A stretch of DNA of 49,227 nucleotides from Opitutaceae bacterium. Its GTDB lineage: Bacteria > Verrucomicrobiota > Verrucomicrobiia > Opitutales > Opitutaceae. The DNA lies in assembly GCA_003151515.1 (NCBI GenBank), contig PLXS01000026.1:1-49227 (forward strand), given 5' to 3'. The translations under genes and the position numbers were made by a program. The notes below the pieces were generated by a model that had not been told where the DNA came from, ran no database searches, and saw nothing but the letters and a program-made list of their open reading frames with translations. Shown here piece by piece: positions 8,993-18,140 of this stretch (position 1 is the first letter of the stretch; each line of letters begins with the position of its first letter).

Positions 8993-11900
8993 ATGTATCT
9001 CAAGGCGCTAAAGCTGCACGGCTTCAAGTCCTTCGCCGACCCGACAACGCTTCTCTTCGAGCCCGGCGTGACCGCGATCGTGGGACCCAACGGCTGCGGC
9101 AAGTCCAACATCGCCGACGCGATCCGGTGGGTCCTGGGAGAGCAGAGCCCGAAGGCGCTTCGCGGGGGCAAGATGCAGGACGTCATCTTCGAGGGCGTGG
9201 AGACGCGCCGCGCCGCCCAGCTCTGCGAGGTTTCGCTCCTTCTGACCGAGTGCGAGAAGCAGCTGGGCACCGAATACCACGAGGTGGAGATCGCGCGGCG
9301 CGTCTACCGCGACGGCCTGGGCGAGTACCTCTTCAACGGACAGCCGTGCAGGCTCAAGGACATTCAGAAGTTGTTCATGGACACGGGCGTGGGCAGGACA
9401 AGCTACTCGATAATGGCCCAGGGCCAGATCGACCAGGTCCTCTCGTCGAAGCCCGAGGAGAGGCGCGCCGTCTTCGAGGAGGCGGCCGGGATAACCCGGT
9501 ACAAGAGCCAGCGCAGGGAGGCCCTGGGGAAGCTCGCGCTCACCGACCAGAACCTGGCGCGCGTGTCGGATGTCGTGACCGAGGTGGGCCGCCAGATCGG
9601 GAGCCTGAAGCGGCAGGCCTCCAAGGCGATGCGCTACCGGCGCCTCGGCCACCGCCACAGGCACCTGAGCCTCGCCTGGAGCGCCCAGCAGCACGGAAGG
9701 TTGACCGGGGCGGTCGCCGCCCTCGAGGCGACGCTGGCGGGGCTGCGGGCCGAGGCCGAGCGCCGCCGCGACGCCCTCGAGGGGCAGCAGGCCTCGCTCG
9801 AGGCCCGCAAGGGCGAGCGCAGCAGGCTCAACCAGCGCGCGCAGGACGCCCAGCAGGCCGTCTACGACCTTCGCTCCCAGAGGGAGCACGCCGAGAACGA
9901 GGCCAACCTCGCCCGCACGAAGCGCTCCGGCCTCGCCGAGAGGCTCGAGGTCGCCCGCGACACGCTGGGCGAGCTCGAGATGCAGCTTCGCGAGGTGTCG
10001 GCCCAGGTCGACACGGGCGCCCAGGACAAGCAGATGCAGCTGGGCCTGCTCGGGACGAGCGACGCCGTCTACCAGCAGCACAACCGCGAGCTCGCCGTCG
10101 CGGAGGGCGAGCTTAGCCGGCTCGAGCGCGAGCTCCAGCAGGCGAAGTTCGAGCTTTTGCAGTTTGACAGCGCCGTCGCGAGGCTGAGGACCGAGGCCTC
10201 GGGCCACGAGGTCGACCAGAAGACGAGCCTGCACCGGCACGAGGCCCTTGCGGGCGAGCACAGGCAGGCCTCGGAGCAGGCGGCCGGCGCGGCCGCCGCG
10301 GCCGCCGAGACCAAGGCGCGCGCCGACGAGGCGCTCGCCTCCAGGGCCCAGGCGGGCGACGCGGCGTCGCAGGCCCAGGAGGCCGTCGCCGCCGCGACCC
10401 GGGAGTTCAGGGAGGCCCAGCGCAGGCTCCAGGAGACCGACCGCCAGCTCGCCCAGCGCGGGGCGCGCCTGAGGCTCCTGCAGCAGCTGCAGGAGCGCTG
10501 GGAGGGCTTCGGCGAGGGGGCGAAGGCCGTTCTCCAGGGCAGGCTCTCGGCGGCGCTCGGCGGCTCGCGCGCGACCCCGGTCTCCCAGGGCATGGAGGTC
10601 AGGGCCGAGTTCGGGCGGGCCGTCGAGGCCCTCCTGGGGTCGGCGGCGGAGGCGATCCAGGTGAGCGACCTGGCGACGGCGCGCCGGATATTCGAGCAGC
10701 TTGAGCAGGAGCAGATTGGGTCCGTCATCCTGCGGGTCGCGGAGTTCGGCGACGGCGCCTCCGCGCAGCCGGACCTGCCGGCCGGGCTCGCGCCGGCGAC
10801 CTCGGCGCTCTCCCGCATAGACGAGGGCCACCCGGCCCGCGCGATCCTGGCCTCGTGCTACATCGCCGACGACCTGGGGGCGTTCCTCGAGTACTGGCGC
10901 TCCAACCCGCAGTTCCCGTTCCTCGCCGTGGCGACCAGGAAGGGCGAGACGGTCGACCGGCGCGGGCTCGTCTCGGGCGGCCACTCGAGCCCGATGCGCC
11001 ACTCAAACAGCATCGTGCAGCGAGACATCGACCTGCGCGAGACCGCGAAGGCCCTCGGCGACGACCAGCGCCAGCACGACGAGCTGCGCGTGCTCGCCGA
11101 GTCCCTCGGCGCCAGGATAGCGGCCGCCGAGCAGGCGCTCGAGGAGCGCCGGGCCGCGCTCATGAACGGCACGCAGGCCGTCGCCGCCGCCCAGGCGGAG
11201 GAGCGCAGCGCGCGCAAGGCGGCCGACGAAGCGGCCGCCAGGGAGGCCCGCATGCAGCAGGAGCTCGCGTCGCTCGAGGAGTCCAGGCGCGAGGCGCAGG
11301 CGCGCTGGGAAAAGGCGAGGGAGGGGCTCGCCGAGAGCGAGTCCGCGGCCGCGAACCAGCGCCGGCGCATCGAGGACCTCGAGGCCCGGCTCGCGGCGGC
11401 GCGCGCGCAGCGCGACGCCAGGCGCGACTCGCTCGCGCAGGCGAGGCTCGAGCTCGCCGAGCAGAGGCAGAAGGTCGAGGTCATCGACCGCGGCCTGGGC
11501 GAGATGGAGCGGCGCCGCGGGCAGATCGGCGAGCTGCTCGTGCTGCGCCAGCAGGAGATCGAGGCCTGGACGGCCCAGATCGCGGAGCTTGAGAGGGAGG
11601 ACGAGGAGCAGCGCTCGAGCGCGGTGCGGATAGGCGAGACGCTCGCCGTCGCCCAGGGGCAGGTCGAGCGGATCCGCGCGGACCTTGTCGGGGTGGAGGG
11701 GGAGATCGGCACCCTCGAGGAGGCGCAGGCGGCGGTGCGGCGCGAGTCCGACGCGGCCCACGAGGAGCTGAGCGCGCACGAGGTGCGGCTAGCCGAGGAG
11801 CGCCAGCGGACGGCCTTCCTCGCCGAGGAGGTGGCGCGGGAGTTCCAGGCGGACGTGGCCGCGGTAAAATGGAGGGAGACGCTCTGGCACGCCGACGACG

Positions 11901-12772
11901 AGCCCCCGGGGCTGCGCCCGCAGGACCTTGACGAGGAGGAGGAGCCGGAGGCGGTCGTGCGCCGCCCGAGGCGGCGGCGGCCGGAGAACCCGAGCGAGGC
12001 CGACCTCCTCGCCCTCGACGCGACCGACTGGGACGCCGTCAAGGCCGAGATCGATGCCCTGCGCCAGAAGATGGGCAGCATGGGCGCCGTCAACCTGGTC
12101 GCCATCGAGGAGTACTCGGAGCTCAAGCAGCGCCACGACTTCCTGCGCGCCCAGAGCGACGACCTGGGCAAGGCGAAGGCCGAGCTGATCGCCGCCATTG
12201 ACGAGATCAACCAGACCTCCCAGAGGCAGTTCGAGGTGACCTTCGAGCAGATCCGCAAGAACTTCGAGTACACCTTCCACACGCTCTTCGGGGGCGGAAG
12301 GGCCTCGATAGAGCTCGTGCAGGCCGAGGACGTCCTGGAGAGCGGCATCGAGATCGTCGCACAGCCCCCCGGCACCAGGGTCAAGGGGATCTCGCTGCTG
12401 TCGGGCGGCCAGCGCACCCTGACGGCCGTGGCGCTCCTGTTCGCCCTCTACCTCGTCAAGCCGTCGCCCTTCTGCCTGCTGGACGAGCTGGACGCCTCCC
12501 TTGACGAGTCGAACATCGGGCGCTTCACGGAGCTCTTGAGGAAGTTCGTCAAGGACTCGCAGTTCATCATCATCACCCACAACAAGCGCACGGTGGCCGC
12601 GGCCAATGCGATCTACGGGGTGACGATGGAGGAGCGGGGGGTCTCCAAGACCGTGTCAATGCGCTTCAACCACGAGCGCGGCGAGGCCGAGGCGCGCCAG
12701 CCGGCGACGGTCGCCGACGCGGTCCGCGCCGCCCTGCCGGGCGCGCCCGCGCCCGTCGCAACCGGGGCCTAG
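8993..12772 (+). CDS. smc: Chromosome segregation SMC protein
   Basis: This 1259-residue protein has full SMC architecture. The N-terminal Walker A is GPNGCGKSN (31-39); a long Glu/Arg/Ala-rich coiled coil, a hinge near residues 510-650, and a returning coil follow; the C-terminal ABC signature LLSGGQRTLTA starts at about 1135 and Walker B is CLLDELDAS (about 1161). A short disordered Ala/Pro tail follows. Bacterial Smc with ScpAB compacts and segregates chromosomes. The start ATG has GGAG seven bases upstream. An acidic-to-basic linker (DEEEEPEAVVRRPRRRR) interrupts the C-terminal coil shortly before the head. ScpA and ScpB are not in the window. Confidence 0.97.
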   Translation: MYLKALKLHGFKSFADPTTLLFEPGVTAIVGPNGCGKSNIADAIRWVLGEQSPKALRGGKMQDVIFEGVETRRAAQLCEVSLLLTECEKQLGTEYHEVEIARRVYRDGLGEYLFNGQPCRLKDIQKLFMDTGVGRTSYSIMAQGQIDQVLSSKPEERRAVFEEAAGITRYKSQRREALGKLALTDQNLARVSDVVTEVGRQIGSLKRQASKAMRYRRLGHRHRHLSLAWSAQQHGRLTGAVAALEATLAGLRAEAERRRDALEGQQASLEARKGERSRLNQRAQDAQQAVYDLRSQREHAENEANLARTKRSGLAERLEVARDTLGELEMQLREVSAQVDTGAQDKQMQLGLLGTSDAVYQQHNRELAVAEGELSRLERELQQAKFELLQFDSAVARLRTEASGHEVDQKTSLHRHEALAGEHRQASEQAAGAAAAAAETKARADEALASRAQAGDAASQAQEAVAAATREFREAQRRLQETDRQLAQRGARLRLLQQLQERWEGFGEGAKAVLQGRLSAALGGSRATPVSQGMEVRAEFGRAVEALLGSAAEAIQVSDLATARRIFEQLEQEQIGSVILRVAEFGDGASAQPDLPAGLAPATSALSRIDEGHPARAILASCYIADDLGAFLEYWRSNPQFPFLAVATRKGETVDRRGLVSGGHSSPMRHSNSIVQRDIDLRETAKALGDDQRQHDELRVLAESLGARIAAAEQALEERRAALMNGTQAVAAAQAEERSARKAADEAAAREARMQQELASLEESRREAQARWEKAREGLAESESAAANQRRRIEDLEARLAAARAQRDARRDSLAQARLELAEQRQKVEVIDRGLGEMERRRGQIGELLVLRQQEIEAWTAQIAELEREDEEQRSSAVRIGETLAVAQGQVERIRADLVGVEGEIGTLEEAQAAVRRESDAAHEELSAHEVRLAEERQRTAFLAEEVAREFQADVAAVKWRETLWHADDEPPGLRPQDLDEEEEPEAVVRRPRRRRPENPSEADLLALDATDWDAVKAEIDALRQKMGSMGAVNLVAIEEYSELKQRHDFLRAQSDDLGKAKAELIAAIDEINQTSQRQFEVTFEQIRKNFEYTFHTLFGGGRASIELVQAEDVLESGIEIVAQPPGTRVKGISLLSGGQRTLTAVALLFALYLVKPSPFCLLDELDASLDESNIGRFTELLRKFVKDSQFIIITHNKRTVAAANAIYGVTMEERGVSKTVSMRFNHERGEAEARQPATVADAVRAALPGAPAPVATGA

Positions 12773-12789
12773 ACCCCGCTCCCAAGGCG

Positions 12790-13671
12790 ATGGCAAAATG
12801 GCTCCTGGTCGACGGGTTCAACCTCGCCTACCGCTGCTTCTTCGCGATCCCTGAGCTGGCGCGCTCCGACGGGTTCCCGACGAACGCGCTGCACGGGTGG
12901 GTGAAGTCGCTCTGGCGCCTGTCCGACCAGGAGAGGCCCGACCGCTCGCTCGTCTTCTTCGACCTGGGCGGGGCCCAGGACAGGCTGGCCCTGCTGCCCG
13001 AGTACAAGGCGCACCGCGAGGAGATGCCCGAGGCGCTGGGCAAGCAGATTCCCGTCATCAAGGCGCTCACGCGCGCCATGGGCCTCGGTGGCGTCGAGCA
13101 GGACGGGGTCGAGAGCGACGACCTCCTCGCCTCCTTCGCCTGGTCGCTCGCCGCAAGGGGGGACGACGTCCTGATCGTCAGCTCCGACAAGGACTTCGCG
13201 CAGATCGTGGGCGAGAGGATCCGCATGCTCTTGCCGCCCCCGACCGCCAACCCGAAGCTCGGCTGGCGCACGATGGACCCGGCGGCGGTGGCCGAGAAGT
13301 TCGGGGTTCCCCCGCGGCTCATTGCGGAGTACCTGGCGATCGTCGGCGACTCCTCGGACAACATTCCCGGCATCGCCGGGGTGGGGCCGAAGACGGCGTC
13401 CAAGTGGCTGGGTGAGCACGGGAGCCTGGAGGGGGTCATCGCCGCGGCGGATCGCCTGGCGCCCGAGCGATTCCGCCCCCTTGTGGCCGCCTCCGCGGAC
13501 CTCCTGAGGCGCAACCTCAAGCTGACGACCCTCAGCCTCGGGCTTGCGCCCCCGGCGCTCGAGCAGGGAGGCGTGCGCGCCCAGGAGCTCTACGGCATCC
13601 TCGAGTCGATGGAGATGCGCTCCGCCCTCGCGGAGGCCCGGGAGCGCTACGGCCAACCCGGGCTGTTCTAA
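12790..13671 (+). CDS. Stand-alone 5'-3' exonuclease / flap nuclease (Pol I N-domain family)
   Basis: A 293-residue nuclease matching the 5'-3' exonuclease domain of DNA polymerase I without the polymerase part. The N-terminal LLVDGFNLAYR supplies the first metal-binding Asp; GVESDDLLAS and VSSDKDFAQIV supply the central acidic cluster; SDNIPGIAGVGPKTASKW is the helix-hairpin-helix DNA-binding segment. Likely roles are Okazaki-fragment or flap processing. It begins 17 bases after smc and is probably co-transcribed with it. Its stop codon interleaves with that of the convergent response regulator (bases 13668-13671). Confidence 0.9.
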   Translation: MAKWLLVDGFNLAYRCFFAIPELARSDGFPTNALHGWVKSLWRLSDQERPDRSLVFFDLGGAQDRLALLPEYKAHREEMPEALGKQIPVIKALTRAMGLGGVEQDGVESDDLLASFAWSLAARGDDVLIVSSDKDFAQIVGERIRMLLPPPTANPKLGWRTMDPAAVAEKFGVPPRLIAEYLAIVGDSSDNIPGIAGVGPKTASKWLGEHGSLEGVIAAADRLAPERFRPLVAASADLLRRNLKLTTLSLGLAPPALEQGGVRAQELYGILESMEMRSALAEARERYGQPGLF

Positions 13672-14435
13672 AGGCCCTTCTTCGAGGCCTTCTTCGGGTC
13701 GAAGATGTAGCCTATGCCGTGGACCGTCCGGAAGTCCGAAAGGTCGAGCCCCTTGCGCTTGAAGAGCTCGCGCACCTTGACGATGTACTGGTCGAGGGAG
13801 CGGCTGCGCACGTCCGCGTGCTGCCCCCACACCGAGTGGATCAGCGCCTTGCGCGTGATCACCTCGCCCGGGTGCTCGCTCAGGTAGGAGAGGATCCCCA
13901 GCTCCTTGCGCCCGAGCGCCTCGACGTCGGGGCCCGGGAACTCGATCTCGAGGCGCACGGGAATCACGCGGGCGCCGCAGAAGGCGAACGGCTCGTCGTT
14001 CACCCGGACGTTCTTCGTCAGGTTCAGGTCCTCCTTGTAGTCGGCCCTGCGCAGGACGGCGCGGATGCGCGCCACGAGCTCGGCGTAGCTGAACGGCTTG
14101 GTGATGTAGTCGTCGGCGCCCAGGTCGAAGCCGTGCACCTTGCTGGCCTCCTCGACGTTGGCCGTCAGGAAGATCACCGGCACGTTGATGTTCTCCGACT
14201 TCATGTCGGTGTACAGGGCGAAGCCCGGCTGGTCCGGCAGCGTGAGGTCCAGGAGCACCAGGTTGGCGAAGTTGCGCTGCAGGAACTTCATCGCGTGGGC
14301 GGCCCGGTTGCAGACCTGCACGCGCATCTCCGCGCGCTCCAGGTACTGGGCGATCAGATTGGCGAGCTCAGGCTCGTCCTCGACCACGACGATCAGGGGC
14401 TTGGGGGTGGACCGCGGCGGCGCTGGATCAACCAT
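13668..14435 (-). CDS. OmpR/PhoB-family response regulator (orphan)
   Basis: A 255-residue two-domain regulator. The receiver has the acidic pair ED/E at 19-21, the phospho-acceptor Asp63 (LLDLTLPD), Thr91 (FLTAN) and Lys113 (ITKPFSYAEL). The C-terminal winged-helix domain carries ELGILSYLSEHPGEVITR, SVWGQ and the final RTVHGIGYIFDP typical of PhoB-type DNA-binding domains. No histidine kinase is adjacent. The gene faces the hisG operon across a 108-base divergent region and has its own strong promoter. It converges on the exonuclease gene with four bases of overlap. Confidence 0.92.
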   Translation of the reverse strand: MVDPAPPRSTPKPLIVVVEDEPELANLIAQYLERAEMRVQVCNRAAHAMKFLQRNFANLVLLDLTLPDQPGFALYTDMKSENINVPVIFLTANVEEASKVHGFDLGADDYITKPFSYAELVARIRAVLRRADYKEDLNLTKNVRVNDEPFAFCGARVIPVRLEIEFPGPDVEALGRKELGILSYLSEHPGEVITRKALIHSVWGQHADVRSRSLDQYIVKVRELFKRKGLDLSDFRTVHGIGYIFDPKKASKKGL

Positions 14436-14450
14436 ATCCGATTGCAGCGG

Positions 14451-14479
14451 TTTTTATATCCCCGAGGGTGACATGTCAA
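14451..14479 (-). promoter_or_regulatory. Promoter of the response regulator
   Basis: On the minus strand TTGACA (14474-14479) matches the sigma-70 -35 consensus completely. The -10 is either TAAAAA at 14451-14456 with a 17-base spacer or TATAAA at 14453-14458 with a 15-base spacer. The predicted transcript would start about ten bases before the ATG at 14435, giving a very short leader. Confidence 0.6.
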
Positions 14480-14543
14480 CCAGCGTGCACCCCCGGAGCA
14501 TTTTGCTTGAACGGCCGGTTGGGCGGGCGACGCTAGGGGTCGC

Positions 14544-15428
14544 GTGCCTGAAACCAAACCCATACTCATGCTCGGGCTGCCCAAGGGCAGCCTCGAGGAA
14601 TCCACCCGCAGCCTCTTTGCAAAGGCCGGCTGGAAGATCACCGTCAATCCGCGCTCCTACAGGCCGTCCATCGACGACCCGGAGCTCGACGGCCGCTTCG
14701 TGCGCGCCCAGGAGGTGAGCCGCTACGTCGAGCACGGGTTCTTCGACTGCGGGCTGACGGGCCTCGACTGGATCCAGGAGAACGGCTCCGACGTCGTCGA
14801 GGTGTGCGACCTGATCTACAGCAGGGCGTCGACCGCCAAGTCGCGCTGGGTGCTCTGCGTGCCGGAGGATTCGCCCATCCGCTCCCCCGCGGACCTCAAG
14901 GGCAAGAGGGTGGCGACCGAGCTCGTCCAGACCGTCAAGCGCTACTTCGCGGCGAAGAAGATCCCGGTCGAGGTGGAATTCTCGTGGGGGGCGACGGAGG
15001 TGAAGGTGCCGGACCTCGTGGACGCCATCGTGGACATCACGGAGACGGGCTCGTCGCTGCGCGCGAACAAGCTGCGCATCGTAGACACCCTCCTTGAGAC
15101 GAACACGAAGCTCATCGCCAACAAGAAGGCGTGGGCGAACCCGGTCAAGCGCAGGAAGATCGAGACCCTGGCGCTGCTCATCCGCGGCGCGCTCGAGGCC
15201 GAGTCGAAGGTGGGGCTCAAGATGAACGCCCCCAAGAAGAAGCTCGAGGGGATCCTCTCCGCGGTGCCGGCGCTTCGAAACCCGACGGTGTCGCCCCTGA
15301 GCAACCCGGACTGGGTCGCCCTGGAGACGATCATTGACGAGAACGTAGTCAGGGAGATCCTGCCCAAACTCAAGGCGCTCGGGGCCGAGGGCATCGTCGA
15401 GTATCCCCTGAACAAGGTCGTCTACTGA
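14544..15428 (+). CDS. hisG: ATP phosphoribosyltransferase, long form
   Basis: A 294-residue enzyme catalysing the first step of histidine synthesis (ATP + PRPP). The N-terminal [16 protein letters not shown], the DCGLTGLDW loop, and the PRPP-binding stretch around [15 protein letters not shown] are characteristic. The length and the C-terminal extension (from about residue 215, including the terminal LNKVVY) fit the long HisG form with the regulatory ACT-like domain that gives histidine feedback inhibition, so no HisZ partner should be needed. It starts with GTG after GGGGT. The stop is two bases before aguB, so they form one operon, although no other his gene is present. Confidence 0.93.
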   Translation: MPETKPILMLGLPKGSLEESTRSLFAKAGWKITVNPRSYRPSIDDPELDGRFVRAQEVSRYVEHGFFDCGLTGLDWIQENGSDVVEVCDLIYSRASTAKSRWVLCVPEDSPIRSPADLKGKRVATELVQTVKRYFAAKKIPVEVEFSWGATEVKVPDLVDAIVDITETGSSLRANKLRIVDTLLETNTKLIANKKAWANPVKRRKIETLALLIRGALEAESKVGLKMNAPKKKLEGILSAVPALRNPTVSPLSNPDWVALETIIDENVVREILPKLKALGAEGIVEYPLNKVVY

Positions 15429-15430
15429 CG

Positions 15431-16309
15431 ATGGGAAAGGTCGTCCTCGGCCTCCTCCAGCACGCCTGCGCCGCCGACCCGGCGGCGAACCTGCAGACCG
15501 CGCTCTCGATGGCCGAGAGCGCCGCGCGGCGCGGCGCCAACATCATCTGCACGCAGGAGCTCTTCCGCTCGCAGTACTTCTGCCAGAGCGAGGACCACCG
15601 CAACTTCGCGCTGGCGGAGCGCATCCCCGGCCCGACGACGGAGGCCTTCCAGGCCCTGGCGAGGAGGCACGGGGTCGTGGTGGTCGCGTCGCTCTTCGAG
15701 AGGAGGGCGAGCGGGCTCTACCACAACAGCGCCGCGGTCATCGACGCGGACGGGTCCCTCGCCGGCGTCTACCGCAAGATGCACATCCCGGACGACCCCC
15801 TCTACTACGAGAAGTTCTACTTCACGCCGGGCGACACGGGGTTTCGGGCGTGGAAGACGCGCTTCGGCAGGATAGGGGTCCTCATCTGCTGGGACCAGTG
15901 GTACCCCGAGGCGGCGCGGCTGACGGCGCTGCACGGAGCCGAGATACTCCTGTACCCGACCGCGATCGGATGGCACCCGCGCGAGAAGGCGCGCCTGGGA
16001 AGGCTTCAGCACGACTCCTGGGAGACCGTCCAGCGCGCGCACGCGATCACCAACGGCTGCTTCGTCGCCGTCTGCAACCGCATCGGCAGGGAGAGGCCGG
16101 CCGGCGGCCGGGGGATCGAGTTCTGGGGCCAGAGCTTCGTCGCCGGCACGAGCGGGCAGGTGCTTGCGAGGGCTTCGGCCGCGAGGAAGGAGGTGGTGCT
16201 GGTGAAGGTCGACCTGGCGCAGGTCGACGCGACGCGCACGCACTGGCCCTTCCTGCGGGACCGGCGCATCGACGCCTACTCCGAGCTCTCGAAGCGCTTC
16301 CGCGACTAG
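15431..16309 (+). CDS. aguB: N-carbamoylputrescine amidase
   Basis: A 292-residue nitrilase-superfamily enzyme with the complete triad Glu43 (CTQELFRSQYF), Lys116 (YRKMHIPDD) and Cys153 (ICWDQWYPE). The ICWDQWYPE and FYFTPGD segments are those of AguB rather than general nitrilases. It hydrolyses N-carbamoylputrescine to putrescine, CO2 and ammonia in the cytoplasm. It lies two bases after hisG and 14 bases before aguA, which makes its substrate. Confidence 0.95.
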   Translation: MGKVVLGLLQHACAADPAANLQTALSMAESAARRGANIICTQELFRSQYFCQSEDHRNFALAERIPGPTTEAFQALARRHGVVVVASLFERRASGLYHNSAAVIDADGSLAGVYRKMHIPDDPLYYEKFYFTPGDTGFRAWKTRFGRIGVLICWDQWYPEAARLTALHGAEILLYPTAIGWHPREKARLGRLQHDSWETVQRAHAITNGCFVAVCNRIGRERPAGGRGIEFWGQSFVAGTSGQVLARASAARKEVVLVKVDLAQVDATRTHWPFLRDRRIDAYSELSKRFRD

Positions 16310-16323
16310 CGCGGATCCTGACC

Positions 16324-17379
16324 ATGGCCGAGGCGATCCAGACCCCCGCGGCGCTCGGATTTCGGATGCCCGCGGAGTGGGAGCGCCAGGAGGCCGTCTG
16401 GCTCTCCTGGCCGCACAGGCGCGCGACGTGGCCCGGATGCTTCGAGCGCATTCCGGCGAAGTTCGCGGAGATAGCCGCGCTCATCAGCCGGCGCGAGAGG
16501 GTGAGGATCAATGTCTCGGCGGCCAGGCGCTCCCGCGCCCGCTCGCTGGTCGTCGCGGCGGGCGCCGACATGGCAAACGTCGAGTTCTACGAGCACCCGA
16601 CGAACGACGCCTGGTGCCGCGACCACGGGCCCATCTTCGTGCGCAGCGACGCGACGGGCGAGGTCGCGGTGACGGACTGGAAATTCAACGCCTGGGGGGA
16701 GAAGTACAGCCCGTTCGACCTGGACAATCGGATCCCGGGGCGGGTCGCCCGCGCGCTTGGAATGCGCCGCTTCGGGAACGCGATGGTGCTCGAGGGCGGC
16801 TCGATCGACGTCAACGGCGCCGGCCTGCTCATCACGACCGAGGCGTGCCTGCTCAACACGAACCGCAACCCCCGGCTGAGCCGGGCGCGGATCGAGGCGA
16901 ACCTGCGCGGCGCCCTGGGCGTGAAGGGCGTCCTCTGGCTTGGCGAGGGCATCGCGGGGGACGACACCGACGGGCACGTCGACGACCTGACGCGTTTCTT
17001 CGGCGCGGACGGCCTCCTCACCGCGGTGGAACCCGACGGGCGCGACGCGAACCACCGGGCGCTCGCGCAGAACCTGGAGCGCCTCCGGTCCATGCGCACG
17101 CCCTCGGGCGCGAGGTTTCGGATCGCCGAGCTGGTGATGCCAAAGCCGTGCGTGCACCGGGGGCAGCGGCTGCCGGCCAGCTATTCCAACTTTCTTATTA
17201 TCAACGGGGCCGTGCTGGTGCCGGCCTTCAGGCAGCCGCGCCGCGACGCTGCCGCGGCCGAGGTCCTCTGCTCGTGCTTCCCCGGCCGCGAAATTGTTCC
17301 CGTAGATTGCTTGGAACTGGTGGCGGGACTGGGCACTCTACACTGCATCTCCCAGCAGCAACCCGCCTCCAGCCCATGA
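16324..17379 (+). CDS. aguA: Agmatine deiminase
   Basis: A 351-residue peptidyl-arginine-deiminase-fold enzyme that converts agmatine to N-carbamoylputrescine. Motifs along the chain: MPAEWERQEAVWLSWPH, NDAWCRDHGPIFV, EGGSIDVNG, DDTDGHVDD and the terminal catalytic cysteine in LGTLHCISQQ (Cys341). The frame is open upstream into aguB, but homology and the spacing place the start at ATG 16324. Its stop overlaps the start of the lipoprotein gene (ATGA at 17376-17379). With speA (38-40 kb) and aguB it completes the arginine decarboxylase route to putrescine. Confidence 0.95.
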   Translation: MAEAIQTPAALGFRMPAEWERQEAVWLSWPHRRATWPGCFERIPAKFAEIAALISRRERVRINVSAARRSRARSLVVAAGADMANVEFYEHPTNDAWCRDHGPIFVRSDATGEVAVTDWKFNAWGEKYSPFDLDNRIPGRVARALGMRRFGNAMVLEGGSIDVNGAGLLITTEACLLNTNRNPRLSRARIEANLRGALGVKGVLWLGEGIAGDDTDGHVDDLTRFFGADGLLTAVEPDGRDANHRALAQNLERLRSMRTPSGARFRIAELVMPKPCVHRGQRLPASYSNFLIINGAVLVPAFRQPRRDAAAAEVLCSCFPGREIVPVDCLELVAGLGTLHCISQQQPASSP

Positions 17380-17846
17380 GAATCCCAACAGCCGCCGCAA
17401 TCTGCTGCGCCGCCCTGCTCCTCGCGGGCTGCGAATCCGACGACTCCGACCTCATGCACAGGGTGCTCAACGCACGCGAGGCGCCCAAGTCGCGGGTGTT
17501 CCAGGCCGACACCCGCGCCGTCTACGAGGCCGCGCGCGCCGCAGCCGACGAGATGGGCTACCGGTTCGTGCGCGGCGGGCCGGCCGAGGGCCGGCTCGAG
17601 GCGCTAAGCGGGATATCGGGCGGCGACGAGGCCGGCAGCTCGAGGCAGCTCTCCTTGAAGGTGCGCATCGCCCCCGCCGAGGAGTCCGGCTCCGAGGTGA
17701 CGGTTTCCTTCACCGAGATCATCGAGGAGACGTCGGCCAGCCTGCCGGCCATGGCGACCGAGGCGCCGCTTAAGGATACGCCGCTCTATGAGGTTTTCTT
17801 CCGCAACCTCCAGCAGGCCCTGAACGCGGCTGCGGCCCCCAAGTAG
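17376..17846 (+). CDS. Putative lipoprotein
   Basis: A 156-residue protein with a lipoprotein signal peptide: basic MR, hydrophobic AAAICCAALLL and lipobox LAGC (Cys19) followed by acidic ESDDSD. The mature part is mixed alpha/beta (VYEAARAAADEMGYRF, SLKVRIAP, VTVSFTEIIEE) and recalls small periplasmic domains such as YbjP/DUF-type lipoproteins, but I cannot name a family. It overlaps aguA by four bases and is the last gene of the hisG-aguB-aguA operon. The function is unknown. Confidence 0.75.
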   Translation: MRIPTAAAICCAALLLAGCESDDSDLMHRVLNAREAPKSRVFQADTRAVYEAARAAADEMGYRFVRGGPAEGRLEALSGISGGDEAGSSRQLSLKVRIAPAEESGSEVTVSFTEIIEETSASLPAMATEAPLKDTPLYEVFFRNLQQALNAAAAPK

Positions 17847-17908
17847 TCACTTATAGCGTTGGTAATAACGGTCTTGAGGTATTTTCGGCGGCCCGGGTCC
17901 GCGCGGCA

Positions 17909-18014
17909 GGCCGGCCGCGAGCCGGCCGGCAGGGGCTTTTCCGCAGAATTTGTGCTTGCCGAATCGGCGCCGCGGATGGGACGCTGACCGTTCGCGGCAT
18001 TTTTTATCGGTCAG
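17909..18014 (+). other. Two hairpins in the rpsA upstream region
   Basis: The 294 bases between the lipoprotein gene and rpsA hold no gene. They contain two perfect inverted repeats: GGCCGGC (17909-17915) with GCCGGCC (17921-17927), and CTGACCG (17984-17990) with CGGTCAG (18008-18014) around a T-rich loop. The first may end the upstream operon (a short T run follows 10 bases later). The second sits in what is probably the rpsA leader and could take part in S1 autoregulation, which is an inference. Confidence 0.35.
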
Positions 18015-18140
18015 GACGGCGCCGCCGCGATGCTCCCGCCGGCCCTGAGTTCAAGCCAACAGTCAACCCGAGGCCGCAAGGCCCACCGCGGGTGGTCGGA
18101 TCGTTGCGGAGCAGGCGAGCCCGTCCGCCCGTTTCCGCAT

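Noticed and set aside
9008..11002. 664-codon minus-strand frame inside smc
   Set aside because: Coiled-coil codon usage in GC-rich smc generates long antisense frames; the composition (Leu/Gly/Arg/Ala repeats) is not protein-like.
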